A DNA stretch of 64,000 nucleotides from Flectonema sp. DT1601 (lineage: Eukaryota > Euglenozoa > Diplonemea > Diplonemida > Diplonemidae). Position numbers and translations under genes: made by a program. Positions 11,026-21,953 of this stretch are shown here, one piece after another. The DNA lies in assembly GCA_964019425.1 (NCBI GenBank), contig OZ025787.1, forward strand, positions 124,001 through 188,000, written 5' to 3'. Under the pieces are notes generated by a model that was not told the origin of the DNA, did no database searches, and worked only from the letters and a program-made list of their open reading frames with translations. The first letter of the stretch is position 1. Every line of letters starts with the position of its first letter.

Positions 11026-11138
11026 GTAATTGTTAATCAAAGAAAAGTAAGAAACGTTTAGAAAAAAGAAAACATTAAAAAGGGAAATATATTTTTGTCT
11101 TATTGAGCAGAAGACGCTGTTTAATCTGGTAATTCGGA
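11026..11138. repeat. Dispersed intergenic repeat, part A copy
   Basis: The segment beginning TAATTGTTAATCAAAGAAAA and ending TCTGGTAATTCGGA is closely matched by 11929-12036, and its first half by 62100-62165. The matches differ by scattered substitutions and small indels, so the copies are old but clearly related. Confidence 0.8.
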
Positions 11139-11292
11139 AAGGGGGTAAATTGATACTCTGGTGATTGTTTGTGACGATTGTAGAAATCAGTAATAAACCT
11201 TATAATACTAAATAAGACATTTAGTATTACCAAAGTACTGAAGAAAAACTTATCGAAATGAAGGCAGAACAAAAAGAGAGAAAGAGAGAGAG

Positions 11293-11379
11293 AGAGGGGG
11301 GACTTGGATAAATAAATCAAGGTTAACACGCAACAAATTAGACAAAAATCATTATAACTGGTTTCTGCCCACACAAAAT
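11293..11379. repeat. Dispersed intergenic repeat, part E copy 1
   Basis: About 87 bp starting GAGGGGGGACTTGG and running through AAATAAATCAAGG, ACACGCAACAAATTAGACA and CCACACAAAA. It is nearly repeated at 11747-11833, 454 bp away in the same orientation. A weaker form lies at 62205-62246. Confidence 0.85.
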
Positions 11380-11746
11380 CGCAAGCTTTAAATGCAGGTT
11401 TACCAGGGAAAGAAATGCTGTCAAGTCAAATTGACCCGGGGACCACGCACTGCAGGTTGAGCATCCCATGCCCTGCAGGTCGTTACAGCTTGAAAACATT
11501 AATGCATTAATGGGAAACCAATAAAAATTATCTGGGTGGGTAGTAACGGGGTGAGAAAAAAAGAAAAGAAAAATAAATGAAAAATAACATGACAAGAATA
11601 CGCTGGTTCGTAGCTCACTACCAGTAAAGCCCATCCCATAGACTCAGTTATGGTTGGTTTGACGCAAAAGCAGGAAGGGTTCACAAGTCAACTGATGGAT
11701 TTGCAAACCTCGAGAGAGAGGGCGGTTGAATGTTTGAATTTGTAAA

Positions 11747-11833
11747 AGAGAGGGGGGACTTGGATAAATAAATCAAGGTAACACGCAACAAATTAGACAT
11801 GAATCATTATAACTGGATTCCGTCCACACAAAA
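11747..11833. repeat. Dispersed intergenic repeat, part E copy 2
   Basis: Direct repeat of 11293-11379, including the shared string ACACGCAACAAATTAGACA. Part E precedes part A/B here but follows part A in the first copy, so the two together look like pieces of a tandem or nested array. Confidence 0.85.
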
Positions 11834-11848
11834 AAGAGGGGGTGCAAC

Positions 11849-12036
11849 TTTGATACATGTAAAAACAATAACAACTTTCGGGTATTAAAACAAAATTAAT
11901 ATCAAGTACTTGACTGAAAAATAATCTGTAGTTGTTAATCAAAGAAAAGGTAGTTTAGAAAAAAAAAGAAAACATAAAAATGGAAATATATTTTCGTCTT
12001 ATTGACCAGAAGACTTGTCGAATCTGGTAATTCGGA
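11849..12036. repeat. Dispersed intergenic repeat, parts D+A copy
   Basis: This longer copy contains AAAACAATAACAACTTT, then AATATCAAGTACTTGACTGA, then the TAGTTGTTAATCAAAG block, ending at TCTGGTAATTCGGA. The same order is found 50 kb away at 62014-62180, so this is a dispersed family and not a local duplication. Confidence 0.85.
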
Positions 12037-12117
12037 CCGTAGTCTGTCAACTTACACTTAAACAAGGCAAAAAGAAAAAAACAGTTCTCATTATAGCTAG
12101 TTCAAGCTGATTCTCAC

Positions 12118-13323
12118 TCAACCATAAGTCACGGTATTCGTTGACTGATAAAAGAGAGCGCAATTATTCTGAGGCAGCTGGATAGATTTAAGTACGCAAT
12201 CAGAGAGGTAAAAGTCTCCGATAGCAGTAACACTACTAAGACCTGAAAGGTCAAGCGAAGCTATTGATGAGCAATAATGCAAAAAATAACCTCCAATAGT
12301 GGCAACACCACTGAGACCTGCAAGGTCAAGCTCAGTGAGTGATGAACAGCAAAGTAAGAAATGACTTCCAATAGCGGTAACACTATTGAGACCTGAAAGG
12401 TCAAGGGAAGTAATTTGTAAACAGTGAGACAAGAAATGATCCCCAATGGTGGTTACGCTATTGAGACTTGAAAAGTCAAGCGCAGTAAGCTGTGAACAGG
12501 AATGTAAGAAACGATTTCCAATAGCGGTAGCACTATTTATACCTGAAAGATCAAGCGCAGCGACTGAACAGCAGGAATACAAGAAATAACTTCTAATAGT
12601 GGCAACACTCCTGAGACCTGAAATGTCAAGCTCAGTGAGTGATGAACAGTTAACCAAGAAGTGACTTCCAATAGTGGTAACACTATTGAGACCTGAAAGG
12701 TTAAGGGAAGTAATATGGGAACAGAAAGACAAAAAGTAATCCCCAATAGTAGTAATACTATTAATACCTGATAAGTCAAGCGCAGTGAGTGATGAACAGT
12801 AATGCAAGAAACGACTTCCAATAGCGGTAATACCATTGAGACCTGAAAGGTCAAGAGCCGTGACTGAACAGACAGACAAGAACTTACTTGAGATTACTGT
12901 GATGTTAGAATTTGAATTACGGAAAGAAATCTGTTCGGCATCTGAAGGAATCAAACCACCGTCAACACTAAGGAAACCGTCTTCTGAGAATGTAGGGGTG
13001 TCTAGAATTAGGTTCTCCTCCATGTGGTCTCTGACCCAACAAAGTAGCTTCTCTCTCTTTGAATCATCTTTAAACCAACACTTACTAAATATTCGAAATT
13101 GCTTCCTCTGCATTTCCAATTCGCTGTTTGCATCCACTCCATGATCTGCTAGCCGCTCAGTTTCACAAAGGGTACAACCAGCTAACGAGAGTTCAACCTC
13201 CTCCCTATCGATATCCCACTCACCAGCAGCCTCTGTTAAAACGTCGCCAACAAGGGAATCAGCACCTGCCGTGACTGAAACCGCAGAGAGTCCAAAATCT
13301 GGATATGTCACAAAGACTTGCAT
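12118..13323 (-). CDS. Ubiquitin-like + BspA-type leucine-rich-repeat protein
   Basis: A single exon of 401 aa. Residues 1-72 align by eye with ubiquitin: MQVFVTYPDF at the start, LSLAGCTLCETERLADHGVD matching the [20 protein letters not shown] region, and SELEM as the last strand. There is no terminal GlyGly, so conjugation is unlikely. After a linker (about 73-150) come nine 25-residue LRRs of the form LTxLDLSGLNSVTTIGxxFLxxCSS (154-376). They form two higher-order blocks of four units (154-253 and 254-353) plus a partial ninth. LRRs of this style are abundant in free-living kinetoplastids such as Bodo as I recall, which I could not check. Function is unknown; protein-protein contact is likely. 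The ATG is 12 nt after AATCTTTCAG (13336-13337). Confidence 0.85.
   Translation of the reverse strand: MQVFVTYPDFGLSAVSVTAGADSLVGDVLTEAAGEWDIDREEVELSLAGCTLCETERLADHGVDANSELEMQRKQFRIFSKCWFKDDSKREKLLCWVRDHMEENLILDTPTFSEDGFLSVDGGLIPSDAEQISFRNSNSNITVISSKFLSVCSVTALDLSGLNGITAIGSRFLHYCSSLTALDLSGINSITTIGDYFLSFCSHITSLNLSGLNSVTTIGSHFLVNCSSLTELDISGLRSVATIRSYFLYSCCSVAALDLSGINSATAIGNRFLHSCSQLTALDFSSLNSVTTIGDHFLSHCLQITSLDLSGLNSVTAIGSHFLLCCSSLTELDLAGLSGVATIGGYFLHYCSSIASLDLSGLSSVTAIGDFYLSDCVLKSIQLPQNNCALFYQSTNTVTYG
12265..12864 (-). repeat. 300-bp higher-order LRR repeat, two copies
   Basis: Four 75-bp LRR units form a block that occurs twice: 12565-12864 (residues 154-253) and 12265-12564 (254-353). Unit 1 resembles unit 5 (RFLHYCSS/RFLHSCSQ), 2 resembles 6 (TTIGDYFLS/TTIGDHFLS), 3 resembles 7 (ITSLxLSGLNSVT) and 4 resembles 8 (LTELD, VATI). 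Partial unit 9 follows downstream. Confidence 0.8.
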
Positions 13324-14274
13324 TCTGTTATTCTACTGAAAGATTCGGGGGTGTTTAAAATAACTATGAATATGTGTGAAAGTGTTCGACTCGTGGTAAC
13401 AATTAAATACGACAGGGAAATCTTGACATTAGACTGAATATAAACAATAAATTGTAGTTAAAGTGGACATCAAAGAGAAACGGGTACTCTCTGTTACCGA
13501 ACACCCTACAGCAAACACAACGCACCCCCCGACTTCGTATTGATATTCCCCTGGTTGAAAAAATGAATAAATAAAATACCAATTATTCATTCACATGAAA
13601 TAGATGCGAGAGCAAAAACGAAGTGGTGCTTTTTCGCACAACAAAAAAAAAAAAAGAAAAAGTCTTAGGGAAAGAACAGAGACAAACAATAATACACGCG
13701 GGCATCACAACTGCACAAAGATATAGAAACTGATTGCAGTGATCATTTGTATTGCACATGTCGACAAGTACTAAGACTTCGTGTATCTATTCGATAACAA
13801 ATTTAACTAAGCTGACAGAAAATGATGCTATTTACACCCTAACAAGACAGACTAACGATAAAAACGAAAATACGTACTCTGCATTGTTCACAAGAAACTT
13901 CCAGTCGTCTTGAAGAGCGATTCGGAAAAATAACTCACATTAAAAGTGTTGTATGATACTTGCTATAGACTACACGACATTGAACACAGTCCAAGTACAC
14001 TACCAGCTCGAATACAAGTTATTTAAATAAGTTGGGGGACCACATGGATTCCCTCCAATTGGAATATCATAATACGTACAACATGAGGCCACCTTAATTG
14101 TGACGTAGCACATGCGAAAATCCCTTTCAAAGAGATAATTTCTTTGGAAGACGAGTGAACGGACCAGACAAGACCGACGCCATGAAGGCAATCGTAATTC
14201 GACAAACATAACAGCACACGAATAAGAAAAAACGAACAGACCAAACCACAGCTATTTTAATAAATAATACCCAG
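13324..14274. other. Spacer without supported gene
   Basis: About 950 bp. I see no coding frame with features and no member of the repeat family. There is a 14-nt A run near 13647. Confidence 0.55.
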
Positions 14275-15546
14275 CTATTCATCATCATCTGAAGACCAAA
14301 CTATTTGAGAAGGGTCAGGTTTTGGAGGAGGAGCCCGAGAGTCAGTACCCTGAGGAGGAGCCCGAGAGTCAGGATCCTGAGGAGGAGGAGGTGGGGGAGG
14401 AGAAGGCTCAGAAGACTTCTCTTGTTTACGAACTATAGAACTCATCGAAACAGTCGATGCTGCCATTCGAAGAGAGACTGAAGAAGCAGCGAGGATATGA
14501 TTTAATTGAGTGTCACTATCACCTGAAGATGATTCATCAGAAGACCAATCAATCCCTTGCCGTTCATCAAAAACAGGTGGTGGTGGTGGAGGCGCATCAA
14601 ACTCAGGAAATGATAACTGGGCATTACTCTTACTTGGTGAAGGTTCTTCTTCCTCAGACTTTACAACTTCTTCTTCAACAGCTTCAACAACCTCAACAGG
14701 TTCTTCACTTGCAACTCCTTTCTTTCCATTCTTCCTACTCGCAGCTTTTTTTGCCCGTTCCTTTTCTCTTTCCTTCTCCCGTTCCCTCCGTTTCTTTTTC
14801 TTCTCCTTCTTTTCCTTCTTTTTCTCCTCCTTTTTGTCTTTCTTCCCGCGCTTTCCGTCAATCGGAGTATCTTCAGGAAACAGAGAAGAGAGTTTCCAAA
14901 CACCTTCAGAGATGTCTTCGTGGAGCTGTTTTATTTTAAGTAGAAGTTTGAGAATGGTATAATAAAGACATTAATAATTGATAACGTGAAGAAAACTGAA
15001 ATTATAGCAAACCTGAACTGCAGATTCCCTTTCTTGCGCATCAATCTCAGTGAAATCCAATAACTTTAAACTTTTAAAAAATCCAATTATATATAATCGA
15101 TATTGATTATATGCTTGAGGATTGTGACACTGAAACTCATAAGAAGGAACGCATGGGTTCCCAACTAGTGAAAGTGTTTGTATTTCCGGACAGCGAGTGG
15201 AAAGTACCAAAACTATACTTTCCAGTTCTTTAATTTGATTGTTATTAAGTGATAAAAATGTTAACTTTGGCATGTACGGTAGAAGGAAACTTGAGTACCT
15301 GTTATCGTCGAGTATTAAGGTTGTGAGGGATTCGAAATCACTAAACTTTTGAACAGTAACATCTGTTAATTTGTTGTGAGACACGTCAATCGAAGTAACA
15401 CTTTTACAGTTCTCAAAGAATTCATCCGGCAGCGATCTCAACTCTCGATGGACCATCGCCAACTTCTGACCAATAGGACCCCTCACAGACTGGCGTGCAT
15501 TTCGTTTTTGTTCTTCCTCCGCTTCCTTCACACTCTTGTTGCCCAT
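14275..15546 (-). CDS. LRR protein with Lys-rich and Pro-rich tail
   Basis: Exon 1 (15013-15546) and exon 2 (14275-14925) join across an 87-nt intron (14926-15012; GTTTGC to AACAG), giving 394 aa. The N-terminus is MGNKSVKEAEEE; MG could be myristoylated, which is an inference. Residues about 30-150 are LRRs of the SDS22/LRRC type (SVTSIDVSHNKLTDVT, LTTLILDDNRY, LTFLSLNNNQIKELE) capped by NQYRLYIIGFFKSLKLLDF, as in axonemal and LRMDA-like LRR proteins. Exon 2 is low complexity: a Lys/Glu-rich helix, an acidic stretch, two Pro runs and a repeat around DSRAPP. Two WSSDE-like motifs (DWSSDES and terminal VWSSDDDE) frame the tail. The long plus-strand frames at 14457-14962 are antisense shadows. 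The ATG is 14 nt after TTTTTACAG (15561-15562). Confidence 0.8.
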
Positions 15547-16926
15547 ATTATTGCGGATGGCTGTAAAAATTATATTAGAACTATTAGCAAGGGACAGTGC
15601 CTATGAAATGAGACTTTTAATAGGTGAAGACCACTGAACATGTTATGGTTATGTTCAACTAGGAAATGAAAGAAAGCTTTACCTTATTATCTAAACCCTC
15701 AAGCATAACAATGACACGCCCTCAGTATTGGGTAAGCGGTTGGCAATGTCTTCGTATATAAAGACTACAGCACTGAAAGTGACAGTTCATTTATAAAAAA
15801 GAACGCCAAGAGGACAAGCACTTCTTCTTACCAAGCCTCAGTAACGTACTCTATTACAAACTGTAGTAGACTTGCTAGGAAAAAGCTTTTTTCTGGCTCA
15901 TAAAAGAAGCAAGAACAGTGTATTTTTTTTTTTTTTTAAAGTCACCTTTTGTGAACGGTTTATATGAAGTCAGCCAAGACTTTGCGTAGATTGCTCTTCT
16001 CTGACCGAATGTTATTTCATTAGGGATTTTTTTCTTTCTTTTTTTTCCTATTCTTCCCCCCCCCCCAACCCTGGTTCCTCATTTCCTTTACTTGGCAAGC
16101 AATAAACAAAACAAAAAAAAACAGGAGAAATTTGACATGTTTTAACTAAGTGGCACAAGAGGGGGAAGCTAAAAAGAATAGACTAAATAGAGAGAGTGGG
16201 TAAATTATAAAGTGACATCCCGGACCCTCATCTTCTTCCCTCCGCCAGAGAGGGGAAAAGGGAAGTGGTGCACCGGGATTAACGTTTTTTGTGAGTAAAA
16301 GAAAAATAAAAAATACCAAAAACAAGCGGCAGAATGCAAGGGTAAAACACTTGTTTGCGAAGGACAAGATTCCATAAACTGTTCTCTTGACAGCAAGAAA
16401 GTTGTGTAATTCAAACAGATTATTATGGAGTCTTTTTATACGTTTTTTTTTTTTTTTTTTTTTTCGGATTCTTTTCTTTCTTTGAAGGCAACAATCTTCC
16501 GCAGCCACGGAAGTGTACCAACTGGAGAAATTATGAATAACCGAGAGAAACACTACTGAAAGGGGAAAGAACCCCAAAATGCACGCAGACCTCAGCGAGA
16601 ACACGGCTTTGATCAAACACAAGCCAGACGGATTATTATTTAAATATAAAACAACATTTAGTAAATTACTTTACTAAAGGAGCATAACATCTTTACACGT
16701 CACGTCCAATATGAGTTTTATATTTATTTTATTTTTTCTTTTAAAAAACGCAAGCCAAAAGGGACAGTAAAAGTATTACACAACAAAAAAAACATAAATA
16801 AGCAAAAAATAATTATTTAATAACACTTCGCTACTCGTCGCAAACTGGTGGGAAGAAAGCAACTTCGCGTAATAATGTAGTCTTCTGTATAACAGTTTAT
16901 CAAGAAGCAATAGAGCCTTCCAGCTC
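15547..16926. other. Spacer without supported gene
   Basis: About 1.4 kb with T runs at about 15922 and 16442 and a C run at about 16057. Minus-strand frames in 16146-16622 are low-complexity translations of poly-T/A tracts and are not supported as genes. The right part is probably the CBS 3' UTR. Confidence 0.55.
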
Positions 16927-18188
16927 TTACTTACTTTTGAGGTCGGTGATTTGTTTTTCAAGTTCCCTGTCGTGATTTGATTTGATGTATTCAGATTAGG
17001 ATAAAAACAATACACAAAAAGGGTATCTAATAACAATAACAACAATTCATACTTAATCCTTTCTAAAGCAGTATCAAGAGTAAGTGCCTCAGGATTACCT
17101 TCTAAGAATCCATGATGTTTCATCCAATCATCATCAGCAAACTTCGTCATGTAGTTACGAATCCCATCAGAGAACACCACAACACATCGCTGGTCCTTCG
17201 TCAGCTTCTTAGCAGCACGTGCAACTCCGAGCTGTTTGTGTTGGGATTCATTTCGTCTCTTCAAAAAGATGATGTGAGTGTGAACTCTGTTTACATAAAT
17301 AGAAAGAAAAATAATTGCTCCCTTCAGAACTTTACATACCATCGCTGATCCAGCAGAACCACCGACTAGGAGTCCCTCTTGTTGTTGTAACTTTCTCGCT
17401 AAATCAAATGATTCCTTGTCATTACTCTTAACCCATTCATCAACAATTGATCTATCTAATACATCAGGAATGAAATCATAACCAATTCCTTCTACTTGAT
17501 ATAATTCACCAGCTTCACCTTCTCCTTCTGCTAAGATTGATCCGATTGGATCTACTCCAACGATCACAACGTTGGGAAGTTTCTCTTTCAACTTCTTAGC
17601 GACACCAGTAATAGTTCCACCAGTTCCAGCACCCATTACAATCATATCAACTCTTCCATCACATTGTTTTAGAATCTCTTCAGCAGTCCCATCGTAATGA
17701 GCTCCAGGGTTAGCAGGGTTCGTGTATTGATCCAGAACGTGTGTGTTCGCATCCTCTGAAGCCATCTTGTTAGCGACCCCGATGTGAGAGTTTGGAGCGT
17801 CGAATGCCGCGTCGTTTGGGGTTCTGATCACTCGAGCACCCAATGCCTTCATCACGCAAATCTTTTCCTTGCTCATCTTCTCAGGCATTGTGGCCACCAT
17901 GTTGTACCCTTTGGCAGCACACGCAAGTGACATTCCGATACCCGTGTTTCCTGAAGTTGGTTCCACCAGAGTGTCACCAGGTTTGATGCGACCCTCAGCT
18001 GCAGCGTCCAAGACCATCTGCTTCCCGATGCGATCCTTAATTGAGCCTCCTGGATTGAAGAACTCTAACTTGGCAACTACTTCACACTCGAGTCCCAACT
18101 CTTTTGGGAGTCTGTTGAGTCGTACCATCGGAGTATCACCAACCATGTCCAAGATCGAGTCTTGAATTGTTGAGGATCGGGAAGACAT
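16927..18188 (-). CDS. CBS: Cystathionine beta-synthase, copy 1 (complete)
   Basis: A PLP enzyme joining serine (or O-acetylserine) and homocysteine in transsulfuration; cytosolic. Three exons: 17340-18188, 17053-17231 and 16927-16966, with introns of 108 nt (17232-17339, GTATGT to AACAG) and 86 nt (16967-17052, GTATGA to GACAG), giving 355 aa. The spliced [18 protein letters not shown] keeps exact register with human CBS, and exon 3 supplies KELEKQITDLKSK. Visible motifs: PLP lysine in GGSIKDR (Lys51), phosphate loop SGNTG (79-83), GAGTGGT (187-192), and [10 protein letters not shown], which favours CBS over plain cysteine synthase. There is no heme-binding N-terminus and no C-terminal CBS-pair domain, so allosteric SAM control is absent. 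The start is 15 nt after TTATTCTCTACAG (18204-18205). Confidence 0.93.
17030..18188 (-). repeat. Duplicated CBS segment, left copy
   Basis: This segment matches 20258-21417 almost perfectly. One edge is inside intron 2, where the shared run AATAACAATAACAAC starts. The other edge is exactly at the ATG; upstream sequences are unrelated. Differences seen are one synonymous change in exon 2 (AAA/AAG, Lys) and about five changes in intron 1, including a 1-nt indel. Confidence 0.9.
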
Positions 18189-18656
18189 TGAAAAGTGTGT
18201 AATCTGTAGAGAATAAGGTAATCAGAAAAGTGATATAAAAACTAAAATCATATGCAGTACAACTACTCAACCCATCATAAGATCGACAGGTTAATCGAAG
18301 TACCACTAGTTACCCAATGTGATTAAGTACAAAGCTTTATGGCAATGTAAAGTTGTTGACTACAACATAAAGAGAGAAAGTTTGGAGCAGAAGCCGCACC
18401 AGCGGTAAGGGCAATGGAACCGCTCGCTCGCAATACGTTTTTACGTTTTTTTTTCCCCCCTATCTTTCAAAAGGTTTTCGTTATGTCAATGGCAAAGATC
18501 CGGGCATGTCAACGACACGAGTTTTGCATCAACACAGCATTCAAATTCTGAAAAATAATAGTTGGTACAAGAGTAGTTTAAAGATAATTGTATAGCAATG
18601 ATAGAGAGCTAGGTGAATGTTTTTTTTAAAAAAAAGAAACTTTTTTAAAAAATAAG
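18189..18656. other. CBS copy 1 leader and spacer
   Basis: A 470-bp spacer holding the copy 1 splice acceptor at 18204-18205 and then AT-rich sequence with T runs at about 18448 and 18620, up to the transposon target site. Confidence 0.6.
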
Positions 18657-20250
18657 TTAACCCTTTAAGCCCTGAAGGCCACTATAGTGGCCTTTCGCGT
18701 TTTTTTTTTTTTGACAAAGGGGAAAAATGTACCTTGTGAGTACAAGGGTGGAGCCAGAGCTGCCCAAAAACGACAAATTTTATGTGGGATCGTGCTGCAA
18801 AAATCACCAGCTTTTTCTGAGAAAAAGTTCATTTTTTTTTTTCTGCACTGGGAACAGTCTTAGCCAGGTTGCCCATGACTATCCCATGTTTTCAGCCAAA
18901 AATTAAAATCCCTAAAACTATTTCCATCGAAAATGATTCAGTAGGGTCACCTATCCCAGATTCGGGTGCTCCTGAGTCTTCTTCGAGCGATGAAAAGAGT
19001 ACAATAGAGCCAAGCATTTCCCCTCTGAAATGGAGCAAGAAAATCACCAAGGTAAGACGACACACGTTTCGGCGGTCCTTGCAGGACATGTCAGACCTGA
19101 AATTGATGAAGGAACTGCAGAAATTTGAACTTGTGTTCACCCCAAAGGTGATGAGATGATTTCGCACTGCAGCAACAAGGCACTCAATCTTAACGTAGCT
19201 GAACTCAAACTCTCTTTAGGACTCAATATCCTCGTGGGTCTCTGTGATAAACCAAATATCTCAGATTACAGGAACGGTACATCAGACCCAGCGTACACAC
19301 CCCACTTCGCTTCCTGAGATCGGTTCCTCTAAATTCGAACCAATCTGTAAAACTTTACACTGTCACCAACCCCGTACCTGCTGACAAGCTCTACAAAATC
19401 CACAGCTTTTGGGAAACAATAGTTCCCAAATGGTCCGAGATCAATAAGGCGGAGGCGCAGGGACGGGTGGAGAAGTTCTCTGCCTCGTACTTTCAGTCCT
19501 AGCACAATGTGCATCACATAAATTCAGGGACAATCCAAAAGAAGTACATGTCTTCAGCACATTGCCTCTCGAGGAGAATTATGAGACAGCCACGTGATGG
19601 ACTAAAATAAGGAAATCTATCAAAAAGTGACTATCGACTTACCGGTACAGATCCATCAGTACAACAAACTAATGGGTGGTGTTGACCTCGTAGACGGTAT
19701 CAGGGGGAAGGCAAGAAGAACTCTGATGACAAAACGCTGGACCCTGAAAGTCTTTCACTACTTGTTAGAGATTTCTATCTTCAATGTTTTCACCCTCCAA
19801 AAGAAGTCTGAAAAAAGACGTCGGGACATATGCTCAGTTCAAAAAGAGGCTATGTTCTCAACTTATTGATCACGGAACACACCAAACTCACACAAAATGT
19901 CACTACCTACGAAAATTCGGTATTTTTGGGGACTGCAGTTCACGGATATATACAAGACGACACAGATCGCATCATAGAAAGCAGACTAATAATTGGTGAC
20001 TCTAACCCGTCGGCAAACAGTGATTAAGAAGCAAGTATCGACAACTCAAGTGACGACAACTCAGACCGAAACAGATACCTCTGTTTTATCATCTCACTTA
20101 CTGTGTGCTGTTCGTGGATTGATCTCTCAATTCACGACAACACTACTGTCGTTCCTTCGCAAGCTGGCTTTCTAGTTCTCTGTTTTAGTTTTGAGTAGTT
20201 AGTTGAACAATAAATGTTACGAAGATTGATTCTTATTTCCCAAACACACT
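18657..20250 (+). mobile_element. Decayed piggyBac-type DNA transposon
   Basis: A TTAA target site (18657-18660) is followed by CCCTTTAAGCCC, the CCC-type terminus seen in piggyBac-like elements, and by a perfect 20-bp subterminal palindrome at 18675-18694. The plus strand then carries remnants of a transposase. An N-terminal piece (18869-19159) is acidic then basic. The C-terminal piece (19627-19869) has IHQYNKLMGGVDLVDGIRG, which is diagnostic of the DDE_Tnp_1_7 family, followed by the basic KRWTLKVFHYLLE helix. The total is shorter than an intact element and frames are interrupted many times, so it cannot encode an active transposase. I see no matching right terminus or second TTAA; the right end is approximate and may be truncated at the CBS duplication breakpoint. 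Confidence 0.85.
18675..18694. repeat. Perfect 20-bp palindrome near transposon end
   Basis: AAGGCCACTATAGTGGCCTT equals its own reverse complement. It lies 14 bp inside the left terminus and is likely a subterminal transposase-binding repeat or a hairpin. Confidence 0.9.
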
Positions 20251-20252
20251 AA

Positions 20253-21417
20253 TTAGAATAACAATAACAACAATTCATACTTAATCCTTTCTAAAGCAGT
20301 ATCAAGAGTAAGTGCCTCAGGATTACCTTCTAAGAATCCATGATGCTTCATCCAATCATCATCAGCAAACTTCGTCATGTAGTTACGAATCCCATCAGAG
20401 AACACCACAACACATCGCTGGTCCTTCGTCAGCTTCTTAGCAGCACGTGCAACTCCGAGCTGTTTGTGTTGGGATTCATTTCGTACTCTTCAAAAAGATG
20501 ATGTAAGTATGAACTCTGTTTACATAAACAGAAAGAAAAATAATTGCTCCCTTCAGAACTTTACATACCATCGCTGATCCAGCAGAACCACCGACTAGGA
20601 GTCCCTCTTGTTGTTGTAACTTTCTCGCTAAATCAAATGATTCCTTGTCATTACTCTTAACCCATTCATCAACAATTGATCTATCTAATACATCAGGAAT
20701 GAAATCATAACCAATTCCTTCTACTTGATATAATTCACCAGCTTCACCTTCTCCTTCTGCTAAGATTGATCCGATTGGATCTACTCCAACGATCACAACG
20801 TTGGGAAGTTTCTCTTTCAACTTCTTAGCGACACCAGTAATAGTTCCACCAGTTCCAGCACCCATTACAATCATATCAACTCTTCCATCACATTGTTTTA
20901 GAATCTCTTCAGCAGTCCCATCGTAATGAGCTCCAGGGTTAGCAGGGTTCGTGTATTGATCCAGAACGTGTGTGTTCGCATCCTCTGAAGCCATCTTGTT
21001 AGCGACCCCGATGTGAGAGTTTGGAGCGTCGAATGCCGCGTCGTTTGGGGTTCTGATCACTCGAGCACCCAATGCCTTCATCACGCAAATCTTTTCCTTG
21101 CTCATCTTCTCAGGCATTGTGGCCACCATGTTGTACCCTTTGGCAGCACACGCAAGTGACATTCCGATACCCGTGTTTCCTGAAGTTGGTTCCACCAGAG
21201 TGTCACCAGGTTTGATGCGACCCTCAGCTGCAGCGTCCAAGACCATCTGCTTCCCGATGCGATCCTTAATTGAGCCTCCTGGATTGAAGAACTCTAACTT
21301 GGCAACTACTTCACACTCGAGTCCCAACTCTTTTGGGAGTCTGTTGAGTCGTACCATCGGAGTATCACCAACCATGTCCAAGATCGAGTCTTGAATTGTT
21401 GAGGATCGGGAAGACAT
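20253..21417 (-). CDS. CBS: Cystathionine beta-synthase, copy 2 (no exon 3)
   Basis: This near-identical duplicate of the CBS gene has exon 1 (20569-21417) with the same protein sequence as copy 1 and exon 2 from 20459, with intron 1 at 20460-20568 (109 nt). The duplicated DNA ends inside intron 2, so exon 3 is missing. Translation would run past the old donor to a stop at 20253, replacing the last 13 residues by a hydrophobic end (KYELLLLLF), 351 aa in all. All catalytic motifs (Lys51, SGNTG, GTGGT) are intact, so it may be functional. Its 5' leader is unrelated to that of copy 1 but also has an acceptor, CTCTTTTTCAG, 19 nt before the ATG (21437-21438). An assembly artefact is an alternative, though the distinct flanks argue against it. 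Confidence 0.85.
20258..21417 (-). repeat. Duplicated CBS segment, right copy
   Basis: Partner of 17030-18188 in direct orientation, offset about 3.23 kb. The piggyBac remnant lies between the copies. Confidence 0.9.
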
Positions 21418-21953
21418 GATGTGTGATTAACGCGCACTGAAAAAGAGAAAATAATCTCGTAGAAATATCAAACTATTCCAAGGCTGTAAACTACGTCCAA
21501 TGTCGGACTTAAGGAAGTTGGATCAGCCCTCTGGTTGGGGGAAACGTAATAACCAAATACCGTCTTTAAAACAGAATCAATAAATGAATAAATCTAATAC
21601 TCGACAAGAGGAACGAGCAGGAATTGGGATAAAATAACTAGTCGACGATTAACCGAATGTTACTTCGCAAATAAATTCTACAAATGAAACAAACTGGAAG
21701 GGTAGAGCAAGTCTTCGTTCAAAATGTCGTCCGAATGTTACTTCGAAACACAAAAATCTACAAACACATAAAAGAGTTTATCACATAAGAATAAACTACC
21801 AACAATAACAACTGATAACAGTGCAGTGCTTAAGATGGTCAGCATTTACAACAATACAGACTTGACGTGTTCACAAAGAACTTTTAATATCAAAAGATAA
21901 TCATGTGAGATGGGAGGGAACTATTTCAATCTAATTCAGAAGAAGTGCGGCAA
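21418..21953. other. Spacer with a short direct repeat
   Basis: No gene is supported. The string CCGAATGTTACTTCG occurs twice (about 21654 and 21731), each followed by a TCTACAAA-like string, making a small local direct repeat. Confidence 0.5.

Larger units (their letters stand above)
10211..12117. other. 1.9-kb spacer rich in dispersed repeats
   Basis: No gene is supported. The right half carries copies of an intergenic repeat family, listed separately (11026-11138, 11293-11379, 11747-11833, 11849-12036), and a GA-rich microsatellite at about 11274-11298. Short open frames here have no coding features. Confidence 0.65.

Noticed and set aside
14457-14962. Two long plus-strand frames rich in Ser, Phe and Gln
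   Set aside because: They are antisense to the Lys/Glu/Pro-rich exon 2 of the LRR gene and reflect its composition.
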